From Stictocephala bisonia (Eukaryota; Arthropoda; Insecta; Hemiptera; Membracidae), in the NCBI GenBank assembly GCA_035578905.1, contig JAQJVL010000046.1, forward strand, positions 1,787,730 to 1,851,729: 64,000 bases of DNA, read 5' to 3'. The position numbers and the translations under genes are program-made. Under the pieces are notes generated by a model, which ran no database searches, was not told the origin of the DNA, and worked only from the letters and a program-made list of their open reading frames with translations. This document shows, in pieces, positions 1 to 10,321 of this stretch (the stretch's first letter is position 1; every line of letters begins with the position of its first letter).

Positions 1-690
1 TCGTGCCTTTCTGAAACTTACAGGTTGACCCTTCTTAATCCCCTCTAATGACTGTGCCAATCGTGCCATTCCAAATAGGCCAAAAATGTGTGCCAAACGT
101 TCTACGGCCCAAAGGAGCAACCAAGTAGGTTGACACTTTTATGACGGTCTGTGCCAGACCTCACGGATCATAACTCCTAAACCCGTTGTATAGACCTACT
201 AAACCACCCTCTCACGTACAGTGGTATTGATAACCAAGGTAACTAAGGGCCATACAGTTTAGCGTGAAATACGAACCATTTACCATTGGTTTAAATCTTC
301 GGTAAAATGACAAACCTGATACTCGATTCTCTCCCTTGCACAAAAATCGAATGTAACCATAACAAATGGACTGTCTAGATTTTTCGAATAGTATTCACGT
401 CGATGGCAAAGCTGTATTAAGAGAACCGAGCATAGAACCTATTACCTAGTATCTTCTACTATCTACACAACACTCAGTCCCCAAGTAGCTGGATTACAGC
501 ACTGTGCCACAGTGCTATATTCAGTACCATAATCAAAATTTCATCACTTGGCACAGATTCAGACATAATTTCACAGGACTTGCCCAGTATATAGTCCGTT
601 CCACTCTCTCTGACCATGTTATTTTCTCTAGAACTTCTTCTCAAACTGCTCTTCTGTTAACAATGCAATCACTCACACTCAATTTTAGTA
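1..690. other. Unassigned stretch, no gene seen
   Basis: No family or tandem structure recognised. One open frame of 78 codons begins near 504 on the plus strand, but it is of chance length and resembles nothing I know. The motif GTGCCA recurs in the first 170 bases without regular spacing. Confidence 0.5.
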
Positions 691-817
691 ACATTAGGTT
701 ATCTAAAAATATTAATATCTACAAACAAGTTACAAGGTAAATTTACTAATTGTGATATTGCTTCATTACGGTGTGTCATTCTTCGTGATGGTGATATATT
801 ATCAGCATCAACATCAA

Positions 818-1423
818 ATTATCTTCTCATCACTAAATAATAAAATTTTTTGGAATATATTTCGATTTAATTTCTAAAATTATATCCAATCCCATCTTCA
901 AAAATCAACAAACATAAAATTATTACGTAAATAAATACAGATGGTCAATTTTTAGAAAAATTATAAATAGTAAACATATGATTTTAAATAGGTATTTCAT
1001 AAAAAAATATAGTATATAATTCAAATGTATATAATTTAGTTGTCATTGAAAATTGTTTTTTATGTGTTAATACTTTTTCTAATTTAGTTCCTTATTATAG
1101 GTATGTACATAGAATTTAGATTTGCGTTTTGTTGTGAACTACCTATTATAAAGAACGAAATTAGAAAAAGTATTAACACATCAAAAACAATTTTCAATGA
1201 GAACTAAATTATATAAATTTGAATTGTATACTATTTTTTTAAATCAAATACCTATTTAAAACATATGTTTACAATGTATATTTTTTCTAAAAATTGACCA
1301 TCTGTACTTATTTACATATTAATTGTATGTTTGTTGATTTTTGAAGACGGGATTGAAAATGATTTTAGAAATTATATCGAAATATATCCAAAAAGTTTGT
1401 ACTATTTAGTGATGAGAAGCTAA
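818..1423. mobile_element. Foldback (long inverted-repeat) element, about 0.6 kb
   Basis: Two arms of about 285 bp are reverse complements with scattered mismatches: 818-1104 and 1141-1423, with a loop of about 36 bp. The outer ends read TCTTCTCATCACTAAATA on the left and TATTTAGTGATGAGAAG on the right. There is no coding potential. This is the shape of a non-autonomous foldback element or MITE. No target-site duplication could be fixed because the flanks are AT-rich and diverged. Confidence 0.7.
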
Positions 1424-1527
1424 TTTTATTGTAATTCTTATAATATTTTTCAATAGCTCGAGAACGAATAAGTAGACGAGAGAGAGATTAATGCAATCCC
1501 ACACTCTCGATTCTTAGTTACAGATAT

Positions 1528-2065
1528 TAATATAGAGCAAGGGAACGTCACATAACACAAATATATTACAATATAAGCACAAGATTCACAAGTATACTAT
1601 AATACAAGTACAAAATGCACAAATACATTAAAATACAAGCACAAAATGCCGGTACAAGTACAAATTTAAGTTCCTTGCACAGATCAATAGTCTATGAGGG
1701 ATGGGCAGAGTAAGGTTAAGAAGGAGATCGGTCTATCCTTAATAAAAAAAAATTGCACAATACAAACACAAAATGCACAAATATTTACAATGTAAGGAAA
1801 CAGTTTACAAATATTATGGTGATCGATTTCGGCGAACCACGCTCACTATAATATTTGTGCATTTTGTACTTATATTGTAATATATTTGTCCATTTTTTAC
1901 TTATATCTTTAATATTTGTGAATTTTCTGGTTGTATTGTGCTTTATTTGTGCAATTTGTACTTGTACTTTAGTAAATTTGTGCTTGTATTTTGATATATT
2001 TATGCTTTTTGTACTTGTATTGTAATAAATTTGTGTTGTGAGACGTTCTTTTGTTTTGTATTAGT
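1528..2065. mobile_element. GATCGATTTCGG-family MITE, copy 1 (expanded subterminal repeats)
   Basis: The terminal inverted repeats carry GAACGTCACATAACACAAAT on the left and the complementary form ending in GTGTTGTGAGACGTTC on the right. Inside are irregular tandem copies of an ATTACAATACAAGCACAAA-type unit, in one orientation left of centre and inverted right of centre. The centre holds GTGATCGATTTCGGCGAACC at about 1819. Three more copies (42.6, 43.0 and 47.6 kb) keep the same centre, so this is a real dispersed family. It has no coding capacity. The parent transposon family is unknown. Confidence 0.75.
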
Positions 2066-2384
2066 ACTTACACGTATTATGCTAATTAAAAAACTATTTA
2101 GATATTAATTTCCACAAACAAGTTGCAAGGTAAATGTACTAATATTGCTCTATAGCTCGAGAACGAAGTAGGTGGTTGATAAATTAAAATTATTCCGTTT
2201 TTCAAGTTTTCAAGGTTTTATATATGAAGGGTCGTTTCAGAGATATAAAGTCACGAGGTTTCGCATCCATCAGGAACAGTAACCCTATTAAAATTGGCAG
2301 TTTAATTCACCTCACTTTTAAAATTCAAATTCGTGGACCACAGTTTTGGAAAAAAAAAACAAACTTTAATTGAATTTGAATATG

Positions 2385-2884
2385 GATAATGAATTTATTC
2401 AACACATAAAAATATAAAATACAAATACATAAGTCTTTTTGGAATATAAGTAAGCCGCATATACCAGTAAGGCGGCTTACTATATATAAACAAAATAATA
2501 CACTGTAAATACAAAAAAAATATATATATATATATTTTTTTTTTTTGAAGGACCTGGAGTCCAGCCAGGTCCTTCAAAAACATAAAGCTCTCCGTGGTGT
2601 CTGCACTAATGTAAATTTAACTGGATAAAGCAATAAAATAAAATACTATATAAACATTGAATTCATGTAATACAAAATGTACTAATTTAAAATAATATAT
2701 ATTAAATCGATATATACATATATATACAAGTTTGCAAGAGGATATATACTACATACAACCATGTTGATGACACATTTAAGAAAATGTGATAGGGCTATGA
2801 GTAGAACAATATATATAAATTAAGATAAACAATCATTTAAAAAAGACACATCCTCTTGAGAGAGAGTAACCAGGCTTTCTATTT
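2385..2884 (-). other. 3'UTR-like tail of a LINE with two hairpins and AATAAA
   Basis: This lies immediately downstream (minus strand) of a reverse-transcriptase-type ORF2 remnant. It has two strong hairpins: a 16-bp perfect stem at 2542-2557/2565-2580 (GAAGGACCTGG paired with CCAGGTCCTTC) and a 10-bp stem at 2449-2458/2472-2481 (AGTAAGCCGC paired with GCGGCTTACT). An AATAAA on the minus strand covers 2394-2399. A hairpin followed by AATAAA is what a LINE 3' end would show. The exact 3' end is inferred. Confidence 0.5.
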
Positions 2885-3425
2885 ATTTATAAAGTAATTA
2901 ATGTTTTGACAAGATTTTATATAATTTGATTGCTTGAAAAATATTTTGTTGACCTTCGGTAATCTGAAAACTCTTTGGTAAGTATTTCTTGTTCGATAAA
3001 ATAGATCACTGGTATCAGTGTTACAACATCTAATAAAAAGGTTAGAATTTTATATACATATAAATGTTAAATTGGCGTTATTTTCAGTTGCTAAAATAAA
3101 GGAAAAGAACTGTATCTTCTGTTACGATTCATAATTAGTCGAATAAAACAATTTTGAGCTATTCTCAGTTTCCCTATGTAGGCTCCTCCCCAGCAGTGAA
3201 TACCATACTGCAATCTAGAATTACCTAAAACGTAATGTAATGTTGGTAACAGACTGCATCACAGGAATTCTTAAGTAAATTGAAGAGAATGATTGTAGAG
3301 TTTAGCTTTTTATGTAGCAAATATATGTGTTTATCCCATATCAAAATTTCATCCCAAATAACCCCCAAATACTTAAAACAGTTTCCCTTTATAATTTTGT
3401 CCTAGTACATTGTTTCTATAAGCCA
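2885..3425 (-). pseudogene. Non-LTR retrotransposon ORF2 remnant (post-RT region)
   Basis: The minus-strand translation from about 3392 reads CFKYLGVIWDEILIWDKHI, the FKYLG(V) thumb motif followed by a W-D-x-H-I segment that sits just after the reverse-transcriptase palm in Jockey/CR1-type LINEs. After an in-frame stop and a frameshift it continues LGNSRLQYGIHCWGG (about 3180-3240), the usual S-x-x-x-YGI-x-CWG segment. A third frame near 2900-3010 gives RTRNTYQRVFRLPKVNK, typical of the C-terminal tail. The endonuclease and most of the RT palm are missing, so it is 5'-truncated and has several frameshifts. The family call rests on motif order only. Confidence 0.7.
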
Positions 3426-3662
3426 ATTTCGTAAAAATTGTAAAATTTAATAACAATAAAATTGACCTAATAAATACAGATATCTTTATTACATAATCAA
3501 CTATTTAAAGCATGGACAACATTTTGAAGTTATATAATTTACAATAGGTTATCTCAGGGTTTAACATTACGAGTTCACACCCAGCAGGTGCACCACCAGT
3601 ATATAAATTGAACATAATGATATAGTTACGAAAGTATGAATTGATTAAAATTTGTATACTTA

Positions 3663-3934
3663 CAATATCACTGTACGTGTATGGGTGGGTGGGTGGGCCA
3701 ATATCACTGTACGTGTATGGGTCAATATCTCTGTGCATGTATAGATGGGTGGGTGGGTCAATATCACTGTACGTGTATGGGTGGGCGGGTAGGTCAATAG
3801 CACTGTACGTGTATGGGTGGGTGGATCAATATCAATGTACGTGTATGGGTGGGTGGGTGGGTCAATATCACTGTACGTGTATGGGTGGCTGGGTGGGTCA
3901 ATAACACTGTATGTGTATGAGTGGGTGGGTAGGT
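3663..3934. repeat. G-rich 36-bp minisatellite with (GGGT)4 blocks
   Basis: About seven units of a roughly 36-bp repeat: CAATATCACTGTACGTGTAT followed by a run of GGGT. Perfect GGGTGGGTGGGTGGG tracts occur at 3683-3697 and 3847-3861, the classic parallel G-quadruplex pattern; other units carry two or three GGGT. The 87-codon plus-strand open frame across it is a by-product of the repeat. A diverged relative lies at about 37975-38155. Confidence 0.85.
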
Positions 3935-5690
3935 TGTTATTATTGTATGTGGCATAAGTTCAGATTGTATATGTTATTCTGATTATCCAACCCATTTAAG
4001 TATTCTATCCCAGATCAGTCCCAGATCTTTGAAAGTTCTTATTGGCTAATAAATAAAAGAATTTAGGATTTTGGATAAGAAATTTAGATTAAAGATTGTT
4101 AAAATTGGACTTGATGTTGCTATGAAGTGTTCTTCACTCTTATAGCAATTAGGTAGGAATTGGATAGAATTTGGATAGGTCTCACCAAGGTTTGTAATTG
4201 TATTATGTTCAGATCTTCTTTATAATAAAATATACAAAATTTAAATTTAATAAATTATTATTAAATTTAAATTTTGTAGTTTGAAAGAAAAAGATGAGTT
4301 CAAGAAAAGTTTTTGTTAAGTTATTAAAATGCTTTTTAACTGGTTTAACATTTCATAATTCACTAGGGATTAAGACCCTCATTCGCCTTGCTCTTGCTTC
4401 ACTTTTTTAAAATTTTGAGAGAATCTTTTTTCTTGCCACATCGCTGTTCTGGGCACAGGAAGTCGATATTGTTCGGAAGTGGGTAATTAACATCCTATCT
4501 TATATGAGTGTTCATAATAAATTTGAAAATGATAAATAGTTAGAAAATGATTTGAAAAGCTATAAATTAAACAAATTGGTCTAATTTTTACATAATTCTG
4601 TACTTAATGCTATTAATCAAGTTACATTTAATAGAATAGTTCTATTTTCTATCATTACAGTAGTAATTTCCGGTTTTATACAACTGGCAAATTAAATAAA
4701 ACAATGAATTTATTTATTGGACATAAAATCAGCTGTTTTATTAAAATAAGTATTCTGAGTGCGATAGATGGCAGTGCTCTCAAGCGGCGAAAATTGCAGG
4801 TGTGAGATGTAAACAAATGGTGACGTCATGGTGAGATGTAAGATGGCGACAGGCTGTCTGTCTAATGATAATACGTAAGAAAGAGATATGTTTAAAATGA
4901 AAAAAATAAATGGTTCCTAGTTATCTAAATATGATAAATATGGTTTTAGTTGATTAATATTGATTTTGGGATGTAATAAATATCATATCATTGATGAATT
5001 AAGCAAGTTGAATATGTCCGTAGGCTATTACGTTAGGGTGTAATTTATAAGTTTTAATAAATGTGATTTCTAGTAAAATACTGATAGGAAGTTTAAAGTT
5101 ATGGCTTAAATTGGTGAATTAGAGAATTACTGAAGTTAACAATATTAGGCCTAACTAAATAAAATGATAGACTATCATTTAACGGCTGAAATTAGTACTA
5201 TGTACATTACGGTTAGGCCTAGTTTTAAAACATTGCAAATATAGCAGTATATGACTTTAAAGACAATAGATGATATTTGATGAGTTATAATGTCTATAAC
5301 AAGTGATTTAATGAATAGCATTATATATCTTTTGTCATAGCACATTGATTATATACAATATTTTTCACAGTTAAAATTTGCCATTATGTTATTTGAGCTG
5401 TGATAAATTAAGTCTGTTGTGAAATTTAGTTTATACAGTTTAGAAAGTAATTTGTTTAAGGCTCCTGACTAGCATGAAGTAGATTTATATTCAGCCATGA
5501 AAAAACGTAAATGTAGATCAGTCTGATGAAAATAGCGAGATTTATAGTTCAAGTAATAGAAATTGCGTCAAAATAAATCCGAATTATGAAGTTAAGCTTG
5601 GATTTGTGGGGATTGATGTTATAAACTTTCCAATTGCAGAGAGGTTTTTTGTTATTACCTACAATGTATAGATGTAATAATACTGTCTGA
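3935..5690. other. Unassigned AT-rich stretch with one strong hairpin
   Basis: No gene recognised. A perfect 20-bp inverted repeat with a 4-base loop lies at 4234-4253/4258-4277 (ACAAAATTTAAATTTAATAA and its complement). A more GC-rich patch at 4750-4860 contains TGACGTCA, a consensus CRE palindrome (about 4821), with GTGAGATGTAA on both sides of it. That could be an old promoter, but nothing transcribable is visible beside it. Confidence 0.45.
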
Positions 5691-6152
5691 AAAACATCCC
5701 TCGTTTCGAAATCTTGAGAGGAATTATTTAATAACTGAAATCAAAGGAATTTGAAATGCTGTACTGAAATATTAGATGCATTATTTAACAACTGAAGGAA
5801 TTCATCGGTTCGAAATCTTGAGAGGAATTATTTAACAACTGAAATCAAAGGAATTTGAAATGTTGTACTGAAATATTAGATGCACACAAAGAAAGATTGG
5901 ATTGAATTAATGTTGTTTGATAAATATCGAATTTGGTTCAGTTAATTTTTTATTACCTATTTATAGAAGTTGTGATCTCATTAAATCGCTCAATATTAAT
6001 TATGGACTTAATTCAGTAATAATAAATGGTGAGACATTACAGAATGTTTTTAATCTTTAGTTTGACTAAATTAGTTGAACCTGGGTGAAACAATTAAGTA
6101 GATTAACAATTAATACATCTAATTAAGAACAGTTATCTTTCATTTTATCGTT
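5690..6152 (+). mobile_element. Interspersed element, short-array copy (sister of 12522-13366)
   Basis: Contains GAAATATTAGATGCA units and GAGGAATTATTTAACAACTG twice, then about 270 bp that closely matches 13108-13366 (landmarks: AATTGAATTAATGTTGTTTG, GGTGAGACATTACAGAATGT and TTGAACCTGGGTGAAACAAT). Here the ATTAGATGCA unit occurs only twice, within a roughly 107-bp duplicated module that includes GGTTCGAAATCTTGAGAGG. No termini or coding frame recognised. Confidence 0.7.
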
Positions 6153-7500
6153 AATGCGTAGTGTAAAATTTGTTGGACAGTTAAAATTTATTATGGAACT
6201 TATGTTTTGGTATTTCGTAGTACTTTACAATAAGATTTTTATGATAATTGTTTCATGCTTGTAAATCAAATAATGTATTATTATTATTATTACTAACTGA
6301 AAAAAATAATTGCAATAACTGATAGTTGAATTGAAAAAGAAACTCTTGACTGAGGAGTGCGTTTTCCGATGTTCGAACCCCAACGGAGCTCACTGACGGT
6401 ACTTGACTCGTTAAAACAAAGTATACGCACAGGATTGTAGCACATGTTAACTTGCAATTGAACTTTTATTTAATAAATAAAAAAGACCTTGAATTTAATA
6501 AAATATATCGTAGATTTATATAGTACTGTCCTACTGTTATTACAGTATTACAAGTGATGGAAATTGTTTAATTTACGGTACAAAAGTAGATGATAAAATG
6601 ATGATTCAAAAGGAACGGTTTATAAATTTTAAATAATATTCCTTGATACTTTTCTTAGTTACCAAATTATAATCTTATATCATTCAATAATAAAATGTAC
6701 GTTTTTGTAATGTAAGTATGGGGTTTGAATAGTTAAAAATGTGTAATTTCAAAAACTAAAGATTTTAATTTTTTTATCAACTGTTCAAACGAGGCTGTAA
6801 CATCAAATTCAAACTGACATTGATGACGTTTTCCAGAAAAAACGAGGACTTATTAAACTTCCAGAAAGTTATACTTTTTGTAAAAAAGAAATAATCAGTT
6901 TCCAAATCCCAAACCACGGAGAAGTGAAAAATAATATCATCAGTCTGAACTATGGCCGCTATGTTGGAAAAATCACTCTTTTCCTCGTTTAATTTTCATA
7001 CCCTTCACTAAAAGGTAAGTCATGACTGACACGAAAGGCTCTATAAATGAGCTCATCTTATTTTTGATAATATTTCCTGCATAAGAGATGGAGTTCTACG
7101 TCCAAGATGACGTTTTAAAATTGGAGCACTATAATGATAAAAGTAAGAAATTAATTAAAAGTTTAATGATGCCGGAAGTTGAGTTCATCGTTAAGTATTG
7201 ATCGACGAAGCTTTTACTTTGAAATTCTTGAATATGGTACCTTACAGTTTGGTTTTATGAATAAACAGAGAAGAATTGGAAGAATTTTTAACATTATGAA
7301 AAAGAGGTTTTTCAAATTGACAGATAAACAGAAATTGCTAATGAAATTTTATTATGTATTATTTTATTTACGAGAAAAAGAGAGCCTATCTCCTCTTTAA
7401 ATTTACTGTACTCATTCCACATAAATTATTTATCTGTGCGGGGAACTTGTTCATAGAGAAAAAGAGTTCGAACCATTACAGTACAAAGTGAAAATTACTG
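6153..7500. other. Unassigned stretch, no gene seen
   Basis: AT-rich. GTTCGAACCCC at about 6373 resembles a pol III B box, but no matching A box was convincing. A 73-codon frame at 7179-7400 resembles no known protein. Confidence 0.4.
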
Positions 7501-7504
7501 AAAA

Positions 7505-7595
7505 ATACGTCCAGTCCAGACCGGCTTCGAACCTGCGTTATCTCAACTCAAGATACAAAGTCTGACCGCTCGGACACTGGCTGTCCCAGTAATAT
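7505..7595 (-). mobile_element. tRNA-like SINE head or decayed tRNA pseudogene
   Basis: On the minus strand, TGTCCGAGCGGTCAGA matches the A-box/D-arm of Ser/Leu-type tRNAs. About 42 bases on, GGTTCGAAGCC matches the B-box/T-arm consensus. The spacing suits a long-variable-arm tRNA. The two acceptor ends do not pair, which argues against a functional tRNA and for a tRNA-derived SINE head or a pseudogene. A SINE tail is not delimited. Confidence 0.45.
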
Positions 7596-7785
7596 TTGAG
7601 TAATATTATTCCTTGCTCTTACGTAGAATATTATTACCTAAATTATCTACCAGGAGAGACATTTAAATCAGAAACATAAAACATTGTTTGTCTAACTCCG
7701 CAGGGAATGCTTATTTAAATATTATTTATTAGCTCAAAAATAGTGTTGACCTTTTCCCAAAAATTGTTAACGAAAAAAAATCCGA

Positions 7786-8008
7786 AAGTACCTTCGGGTT
7801 CCGACGTTATCGCAAGATAACGGAGTCAAGCAACATCGAGTGGGGCTGTTCCTTGAATGGGTGACTGACTAAGCGATCGTCGCCCTGCCCGGTTACTGTT
7901 GGTGGTTCGGAAGTTACCCATTGGTTCCCAGGTTAATTTTTAGAGAGGGTTCTTAGCCCCTACTTACCTGTAATATAAAACATCTTTAAACTTTTTTAAT
8001 TTTTCAAC
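7786..8008 (+). mobile_element. 5S-rRNA-derived SINE (SINE3-like), copy 1
   Basis: The core GTCAAGCAACATCGAGTGGG followed by CCTTGAATGGGTGACTG aligns to the internal control region of animal 5S rRNA (box A AGTTAAGCAACATCGGGC and box C TACTTGGATGGGTGACC). After the 5S-like head comes a non-5S body (GCCCTGCCCGGTTACTG, AGAGAGGGTTCTTAGCCCC) and a T-rich tail ending CTTTTTTAATTTTTC. The same head, body and tail recur at 39227-39472, so this is a mobile family and not a 5S gene. 5S-promoter SINEs are an established class, first defined as zebrafish SINE3. Confidence 0.75.
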
Positions 8009-8903
8009 TTTCATATCGACTCTCATTGGTCTCTTACATTAAAAAAAGAAACAAAACAATATTGTGATTATTCAGTTGTTAAATTGTTTAGTATTTTAAA
8101 AAGTGTATTTTCAGCAATCATTTGATTTCATAAATTACCGTCGAAAAATAAAATCTTTTTTATTATTTTTTCAAGGTTTGTTCGATGGGTTGCACCAATA
8201 ATTAAATCTTTGTTAACAAATAAAACGTCATGAATATAAATAAAACAATCCACTGACACGGATATAAATTGGAAATTACCGATTCCAAGAGACGTGTATT
8301 AGATTCTATCTTTAGTTCATGTACAACAATTCTGATCGATTTCCCGTTCCCAAAAGTCAAAATAATACACGCAATGAAGAGGTTCCACCAGATGTTCATG
8401 AATGTTGATATTTAGTCAATATTAAAACCACAAATATGAATCCATAAAAACTGTCAGCGCAAATATGAATTTTTGACAAACATAAAAATATTAAAACTAT
8501 GTATAGTACATTAATCTTGTCTAGTTTTTCTTCTGGACACAAATACGACATCGAATTATTCGTACGGTCAATAATAATTAAGATATTCAACAAACTTGTG
8601 AGGTTAAGTTAGGTTAGTATATATGTAGATCATGAATACTTATTGCTACCCCAATCTAACCTAAACGAAACTTATGTTCTTAAATATCGTAGTTTTTATT
8701 TGTCGTAGGTAGAAATAGATGTCATATTCTTGTTTAAGGGGAAATGTAAGCTACATAATCATTTGTATTTTCGTGTCAATTTTTTTTTCAATTTATTTTT
8801 TAATTGGTATTTTCGAAAAACATTTTCTATGGATTGGTGTTCGTTAATATTGGCGTGAAAATCGAGTGGGACCCCTATATTCCATATTTACCGATAAAAT
8901 ACT
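8009..8903. other. Unassigned stretch, no gene seen
   Basis: AT-rich. Two adjacent 65-codon minus-strand frames (8202-8399 and 8396-8593) encode hydrophobic, low-complexity peptides without recognisable motifs. They are probably chance. Confidence 0.4.
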
Positions 8904-9335
8904 CAAGAGTCTGCAGAGGCCGTCAGTCATGTTGGTTTTAATCCAATAAGAAAAATGTAATTTTTGTACCGGATATACGATCACGTGTATCCAAATCAAA
9001 CAATTAGGCTACTTTTTAACGGATTTTTCCCAAACAAATTGAATTTGATCAAGAACAAATTTGCACTTTGGAATTGCTTTATAAATTCCTGATTAATTGT
9101 ATGGACAAAAATATCAAAAATATATAGTTTGAAATTTATATTTTCATATGTTTTTCAAAACTATGTATATATATTCAAAATATCAAAATCAAACCCAATG
9201 CGCAATATAATAACGTTTAAAATGACACCTCATACACAACTTATGGTAAATAAATAACGCAAAAATATGGATTCGCAAATAAAATTGTTCTTACGGAATT
9301 AAAACATACATGGCCGGCAATCTCCTCAGACTCTT
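8904..9335 (+). mobile_element. TTAA-flanked MITE family, copy 1
   Basis: The inverted termini start AAGAGTCTGCAGAGGC and end with the complementary CAGACTCTT. The subterminal GTTGGTTTTAATCC recurs inverted as GGAATTAAAACATACATGG. The body (TACGATCACGTGTATCCAAA, CAATGCGCAATATAATAACG, TGACACCTCATACACAAC) is shared with the copies at 9888, 27919 and 61647. It is about 430 bp and non-coding. Copies 2 and 3 lie in the opposite orientation, copy 4 in the same. Confidence 0.8.
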
Positions 9336-9887
9336 AATACTGTATTTTAGAAAGGGATTGCAAAAAGTTCCTTTTATCTATCTCCATAGTAATATATACT
9401 CTTGGACGTGTATTGGAAGGTATTGAATATAGAACCTTAGACCTGTGACATGTATCTGCACTCCTTTCAACAATATTGCCAACCCTTTTCATCCTCCTGT
9501 ACAAAGGAATTGGCGCCTATATAACGCATCCTTTCAGATAAAATCAGTAAGACGGGAGGAGCATCGCTTCAAAACGATATTTGTATTTTACTTATTTATA
9601 GCCTCGGGCTGTCGATAACCGGTGATTTAGGTTCAACAGTTAGCACATAAGCCGAGGAGACAAACGATATGTTTTTGTTTCAATTTCATTTGCATGTTTT
9701 CAATTTAAGGTAAGCACTATTTATGCTAAAATGCAAAGGTGTAAATTTCAAATTGTTTAAGTTGCTTATATTACATACATTTTTAATAGACCTTGTTAAG
9801 TTTATCTCAGATATGAACATTTTTTATTCCGAATAAATTTTGCTTTTCAAACGAGTTAAAATAGTGGCATATAAGTGTAAAATGTTT
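9336..9887. other. Unassigned spacer between two inverted MITE copies
   Basis: 550 bp between oppositely oriented copies of the TTAA-flanked MITE. No gene. GATAACCGGTGATTTAGG near 9613 is a slightly GC-richer patch without an assignable role. Confidence 0.4.
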
Positions 9888-10321
9888 AAGAGTGCAGAGG
9901 CTGTCGGCCATGTTGGTTTTAATCCCACAAGAACAATGTTATTTGCAAATCCATATTTTTTCGTTCTTTACTGACCAAAAGTTGTGTATGAGGTGTAATT
10001 TTAAACGTTGTTAAATTGCGCATTGGGTTTGCTTTTGATATTTTGAATAAATACGCCTAGTTTTGAAAAATAGGTGAAAATAAAAACTTCAAACTAAATG
10101 TTTTTTCTATATTTTTCTTTAAGACTAATTAGGAATTCACAAAGCAATTTCAAAGCGCAATTCCATTCTCGGTCAAATGCAATTAGTTAAGAAAAAATGC
10201 GTTTAAAAATAACTGTTAAATTTGGATACGCGTGATCGTTTGTCCGGTTCGAAAATAACATTGTCCTTATGAGAAAAAAACCAACATGGCAGACAACTTC
10301 CGACAACCTCTGCAGACTCTT
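9888..10321 (-). mobile_element. TTAA-flanked MITE family, copy 2 (inverted)
   Basis: Starts TTTAAGAGTGCAGAGG and ends CCTCTGCAGACTCTTAG. Internal landmarks match copy 1 on the opposite strand (TGTGTATGAGGTGTAATTTT, CGCATTGGGTTTGCTTTTGA, ATACGCGTGATCGT). With copy 1 it forms a roughly 1.4-kb inverted pair. Confidence 0.8.

Larger units (their letters stand above)
690..2170. repeat. Dispersed duplication, one copy split by a foldback insertion
   Basis: A segment around 700-765 (ACAAACAAGTTACAAGGTAA) reappears diverged at about 2105-2150 (ACAAACAAGTTGCAAGGTAA). In the second copy it runs straight into TAGCTCGAGAACGAA at about 2154. In the first copy the same TAGCTCGAGAACGAA lies at about 1456, some 690 bp further on, with a palindromic element in between. 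The simplest reading is an old duplication whose first copy was later split by an insertion. Boundaries are approximate. Confidence 0.55.

Noticed and set aside
4815..4828. CRE-driven promoter at TGACGTCA
   Set aside because: A single 8-bp palindrome without TATA, initiator or downstream coding sequence is not enough.
6360..6390. tRNA/SINE promoter at GTTCGAACCCC
   Set aside because: The B-box-like motif is palindromic and no A box at suitable spacing was found on either strand.
7505..7595. Functional tRNA gene
   Set aside because: A and B boxes are good but the acceptor ends do not pair, so a SINE head or pseudogene is more likely.
7786..8008. Genuine 5S rRNA gene
   Set aside because: Only the internal-promoter region resembles 5S; the ends differ and the same non-5S body follows in the second copy.
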